Source: Flavobacteriaceae bacterium (GTDB lineage: Bacteria > Bacteroidota > Bacteroidia > Flavobacteriales > Flavobacteriaceae). From it: a DNA stretch of 34,621 nucleotides. Under the pieces are notes generated by a model. The model made no database searches, was not told where the DNA came from, and worked only from the letters and a program-made list of their open reading frames with translations. Within the stretch, counting starts at the first letter, position 1; every line of letters starts with the position of its first letter. The DNA is taken from the NCBI GenBank assembly GCA_028277085.1, contig JANQHL010000085.1, forward strand, positions 1-34,621, read 5' to 3'. The translations under genes and the position numbers were made by a program. Shown in pieces: positions 31,789 to 34,621 of the stretch.

Positions 31789-33567
31789 ATGAAAACAAAT
31801 CAATTAAAATCGAAAATGCTTTCTCTGCTTGCATTGACACTACTTCTACTATGTGGAAGGAGTTATGCTCAGAAGAACACAAAAGACCAGCCAAATTTCC
31901 TCGTCATCGTAGCTGACGATATGGGATTTTCTGACGTGGGAGCATTTGGAGGTGAAATAAACACTCCCAACATAGACAAGTTGGCTGAAGAGGGTGTTCG
32001 CTACACTAACTTTTACGTAGCACCTACCTGCTCACCAACACGTTCCATGCTACTATCTGGAATGGACAGTCATTTAGCTGGGCTGGGAAACATGTATGAA
32101 AGAACGGCTCAAAACCAAATGGATGTAGTTGGCTATGAAGGTCATCTCAGAACCGATATTCCTGCATTATCCGAAATCCTTAAAGAAAATGGGTATCACA
32201 CCTATATGGCAGGAAAATGGCACTTGGGAAAAGCGAAAGAGTATCTTCCTCATGCACGTGGATTTGAACGATCATTCTCAATGCTTTCTGGAGCAGGTAG
32301 CTATTTTGACATGAGGTCAATGGATGATCATATCGATAAAAATCATTTCTCTGAAGATGGTGAATATCTTGAAGAATTACCGAAAAACTATTATGCCACA
32401 ACCACATTCACAGATAAGATTATTAGCTATATCGACTCCAACAAAGCTGATGGGAAACCCTTCTTTGCATACTTAGCGCACCAGGCCCCTCATGACCCAT
32501 TGGCAGTACCCAATAAATGGTTAAGAAAATACCAAGGAGTTTTTGACAAAGGTTGGGATGTATTGCGAGATGAACGTCTTGAGCGTATGGTGGAGATGGG
32601 CATCCTATCAGAAAAAACCGAGTTGGGGGAAAGACTATGGTACGTACCTGGGTTTGATAAGTTAAAACCTTTGGCACAAGTAGTTACTGCAAGGAAAATG
32701 GAAGTATTTGCTGCGGTCTTGGATTATATGGATATGGAAATTGGGAGGCTAATCAAATACCTAGAAGACAACAACTTAAGGGAAAACACCTATATCGTTT
32801 TCTTTTCGGACAACGGTCCAGATGTTGCTCAAAAATCTGAGACATATAAGAAATATCCAGCTACTAATAAGGCAAATTGGATGGCCAAGACCTACAACCA
32901 CGGTCATGAAAATTGGGGTAGAAAAGGCTCTTGGACCGCTTACGGACCCTCATGGGCACAAGTCTCAGCAGCTCCTTTCAATGGAACTAAATATACTACC
33001 TATGAAGGAGGGATTCGTTCCCCATTGATTGTGGTAACACCTGAAAAAACCAATGCGGGACAAATAAATAAGGAGGCCCTAATGCAAGTTAAAGATATTG
33101 CTCCCACTTTCTTGGAACTTGCTGGAGTTACTCCCCCTTCAACTTTCAAGGGAAAACCAACCCTTCCCATGCAAGGTAAATCCTGGGCTGCAACGATCCA
33201 TGGTCAGGAAAAATCACCAAGAACCGATGCTGACTATATAGGAGTGGAGCTTTGGAACTGTAAAGCCATTAGAAAAGGTCCTTGGAAGCTTGTCAGCATG
33301 GTTATCCCATACGGAAACGGAGAATGGGAACTTTACAATCTTGATGATGACGCTGGTGAGCGCCATGATTTGGCAGAATCCAATCCTGAAAAGCTCCAAG
33401 AGCTAATTGCTCACTGGGAAGAATATAAGACCGTCAATAATGTAATAGCACCCAGCAACTCGATTTATGATGGTTTGGAGGACAAACTACCACCAAGGCC
33501 CGAATTCTACGATCCAAGCTTTTACAGAGGTTCAGAGACAGTCCCTGAAATCGATAATAAAAACTAA
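31789..33567 (+). CDS. Arylsulfatase, formylglycine-type (S1 family)
   Basis: This is a secreted sulfatase of 592 residues that should hydrolyse sulfate esters. A signal peptide ends in SYAQ (about residue 28). The mature enzyme starts with the metal-binding pair VADDMGFSDVG (Asp43-Asp44). The sulfatase signature CSPTR holds Cys81, which must be converted to formylglycine, and other family motifs include GKWHLG and FFSDNGPD. The Cys form can be matured by either known maturation system (anSME or FGE); neither gene is in the window. Length and motifs resemble the S1_4 arylsulfatases, which prefer small aryl sulfates. The track begins at TTG 31780; ATG 31789 places the signal peptide best. No SusC/D pair is adjacent, so this is not a classical polysaccharide locus. 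An outer-membrane protein gene follows after 25 nt. Confidence 0.93.
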   Translation: MKTNQLKSKMLSLLALTLLLLCGRSYAQKNTKDQPNFLVIVADDMGFSDVGAFGGEINTPNIDKLAEEGVRYTNFYVAPTCSPTRSMLLSGMDSHLAGLGNMYERTAQNQMDVVGYEGHLRTDIPALSEILKENGYHTYMAGKWHLGKAKEYLPHARGFERSFSMLSGAGSYFDMRSMDDHIDKNHFSEDGEYLEELPKNYYATTTFTDKIISYIDSNKADGKPFFAYLAHQAPHDPLAVPNKWLRKYQGVFDKGWDVLRDERLERMVEMGILSEKTELGERLWYVPGFDKLKPLAQVVTARKMEVFAAVLDYMDMEIGRLIKYLEDNNLRENTYIVFFSDNGPDVAQKSETYKKYPATNKANWMAKTYNHGHENWGRKGSWTAYGPSWAQVSAAPFNGTKYTTYEGGIRSPLIVVTPEKTNAGQINKEALMQVKDIAPTFLELAGVTPPSTFKGKPTLPMQGKSWAATIHGQEKSPRTDADYIGVELWNCKAIRKGPWKLVSMVIPYGNGEWELYNLDDDAGERHDLAESNPEKLQELIAHWEEYKTVNNVIAPSNSIYDGLEDKLPPRPEFYDPSFYRGSETVPEIDNKN

Positions 33568-33592
33568 CTACAACATCTAAAATTAGGAAATC

Positions 33593-34582
33593 ATGAAATA
33601 CATATATATCACTTTAATAGCATTGTTCTTGTTTGGACCAGCCCAAGCACAACTTGATGGGCCAAGAACATACCTGGCGGCCCCGAAGAAGTTGAATATT
33701 CTTAGTGGGCACTTAATCAATGCCAAGATCAATGCTTCCGTCAACAACCTAAATTTTGTTACCCCAGGAACGATAGTTGATAACAATCTTTATATGCTCA
33801 CTTATACTAGAAGCCAACCTGTTTTGGGCAGAACGTTTTTCTCAAATCTTATTGTTCCTGCCGGTAACATCACAGCGACTCTTAACGTTGACCCGTCGGG
33901 CCCTGGGGCAACTTCATCCTCAGTTTTCCAACATGGTTTTGGCGATTTGACTTGGTTGAACACCATCAACTTAGTTGGAGCGGAGGAGCTTATGATCAAG
34001 GACTTTGTAAGACATGAAAGCCCTTCTTTACTATATCTGCAAGCTGGTATTACTTTCCCCACAGGTCAATACGATTCCGAGAGCCCTATTAATATCGGAA
34101 GCAACCAGTTTAAGCTAAAACTTGGATTGCCATTTATTCAACGAATTGGCCCTTGGATAACAGGAAAGAGTATGACTTTCGAAGTTTTTCCTGCCTATAC
34201 GATTATTGGAAAGAACAATGATTTCCAAGGTCAGGAAGTAGAACAAAGTGGGCTGTTTACCTTGGAAAGTCATCTGACCAAGGACATTACCAAGAGCGGT
34301 TATTTGTCGTTGGATTACAGTTACATGAATGGTGGTAGTTCAGAGTTCTTTTCCAAAGAAACAGGCATGCTGGTTAATGAACAAGCAGGACAAAATGTGC
34401 ATCTGATTGGTGCTACATTGGGACTCAATATCAACGACAATTTTAATCTGACATTAACACATAACCAAACCTTTTCATCAGGAAATGATAATGTGTCTCT
34501 TGACGGTACCGTCACAAAAATTACACTAAGCTGGATTTTTCACGATTTCCAGAATAAGTTCAAAAACTATATGGGAGATTAG
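33593..34582 (+). CDS. Outer-membrane protein, MetA-like (phenol degradation transporter family)
   Basis: This 329-residue protein has a signal peptide ending in AQAQ (about residue 20). Its beta-rich mature region shows features of the MetA-pathway/transporter family. GFGDLTWLNTINLVGAEEL and LYLQAGITFPTGQYD are typical: a GxGD motif, then FPTGxYD. The C-terminus (TLSWIFHDFQNKF) is close to aromatic strands, as expected for a barrel. It lies 25 nt after the arylsulfatase stop and is probably in the same transcript. Proteins of this class are proposed to pass aromatic compounds through the outer membrane, so it could pair with the arylsulfatase to take in aryl sulfates or release products. That link is inferred. 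Confidence 0.75.
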   Translation: MKYIYITLIALFLFGPAQAQLDGPRTYLAAPKKLNILSGHLINAKINASVNNLNFVTPGTIVDNNLYMLTYTRSQPVLGRTFFSNLIVPAGNITATLNVDPSGPGATSSSVFQHGFGDLTWLNTINLVGAEELMIKDFVRHESPSLLYLQAGITFPTGQYDSESPINIGSNQFKLKLGLPFIQRIGPWITGKSMTFEVFPAYTIIGKNNDFQGQEVEQSGLFTLESHLTKDITKSGYLSLDYSYMNGGSSEFFSKETGMLVNEQAGQNVHLIGATLGLNINDNFNLTLTHNQTFSSGNDNVSLDGTVTKITLSWIFHDFQNKFKNYMGD

Positions 34583-34621
34583 TTAGTTTTTTGAGTTTGA
34601 TGTTTGGACCACCTGCGGATT

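Noticed and set aside
1-34621. CRISPR arrays, tRNA or rRNA genes, transposases
   Set aside because: I saw no regular repeat-spacer array, no tRNA-like cloverleaf with CCA, no rRNA sequence and no transposase motif on either strand.

Overview
The window looks like a chromosomal segment from a marine-type member of the Bacteroidetes, most likely family Flavobacteriaceae. The reasons are the AT-leaning composition, the TonB-dependent receptors with a CarboxypepD_reg-like N-terminus, LytS/LytTR two-component pairs, AraC regulators with membrane-embedded N-termini, a SigZ-type sigma factor, lipoproteins of the 'TSC' type, and -7 elements that resemble TAnnTTTG. I see no rRNA, tRNA, CRISPR array, prophage or insertion sequence. 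Coding density is high on both strands.

Layout. (1) 1-4302: an outer-membrane beta-barrel receptor on the minus strand, divergent from a LytS-type histidine kinase and its overlapping LytTR response regulator. (2) 4372-10756: a minus-strand operon of ABC ATPase, double-FtsX permease and a beta-lactamase-fold serine hydrolase, facing a divergent membrane AraC regulator. (3) 10930-13391: a plus-strand cysteine-rich cluster. It holds a 59-residue protein with three Cys-Cys pairs (missed by the ORF track), a SigZ-like sigma factor with two Cys-Cys pairs at its C-terminus, a secreted protein with four cysteines, and a DUF4405-like membrane protein with a large periplasmic domain. (4) 13426-17736: minus-strand surface genes, namely a LamG lipoprotein, a SYLF-domain protein and a TonB-dependent receptor, with a hairpin-dense gap at about 14490-14650. 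(5) 17815-22887: two tandem modules of membrane AraC regulator followed by CPBP membrane protease, the first continuing into a DUF2807 lipoprotein. (6) 23052-29582: a 1-Cys peroxiredoxin divergent from a LytTR response regulator, whose 3' end overlaps that of a 1687-residue pseudokinase-ATPase-GAF-LytS histidine kinase. (7) 29706-34582: a small helical protein plus a potassium-channel-like protein, an outer-membrane protein, a formylglycine-type arylsulfatase and a second outer-membrane protein. A short ACGTTGGGAA repeat lies in the gaps of this last section.

How the genes may work together. Much of the window is envelope sensing and response: two LytS/LytTR pairs, three membrane AraC regulators and one sigma factor, each next to likely envelope targets. 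The most promising undescribed systems are the Cys-Cys/SigZ cluster, which I infer senses metal or redox state, and the giant kinase-like sensor, whose Ser/Thr kinase domain has lost its catalytic residues. The two CPBP genes share a promoter architecture, GAAGCAAA with TCGACCRAC at an identical offset, which suggests common control by the neighbouring AraC proteins. All family assignments come from reading motifs; no database search was run.
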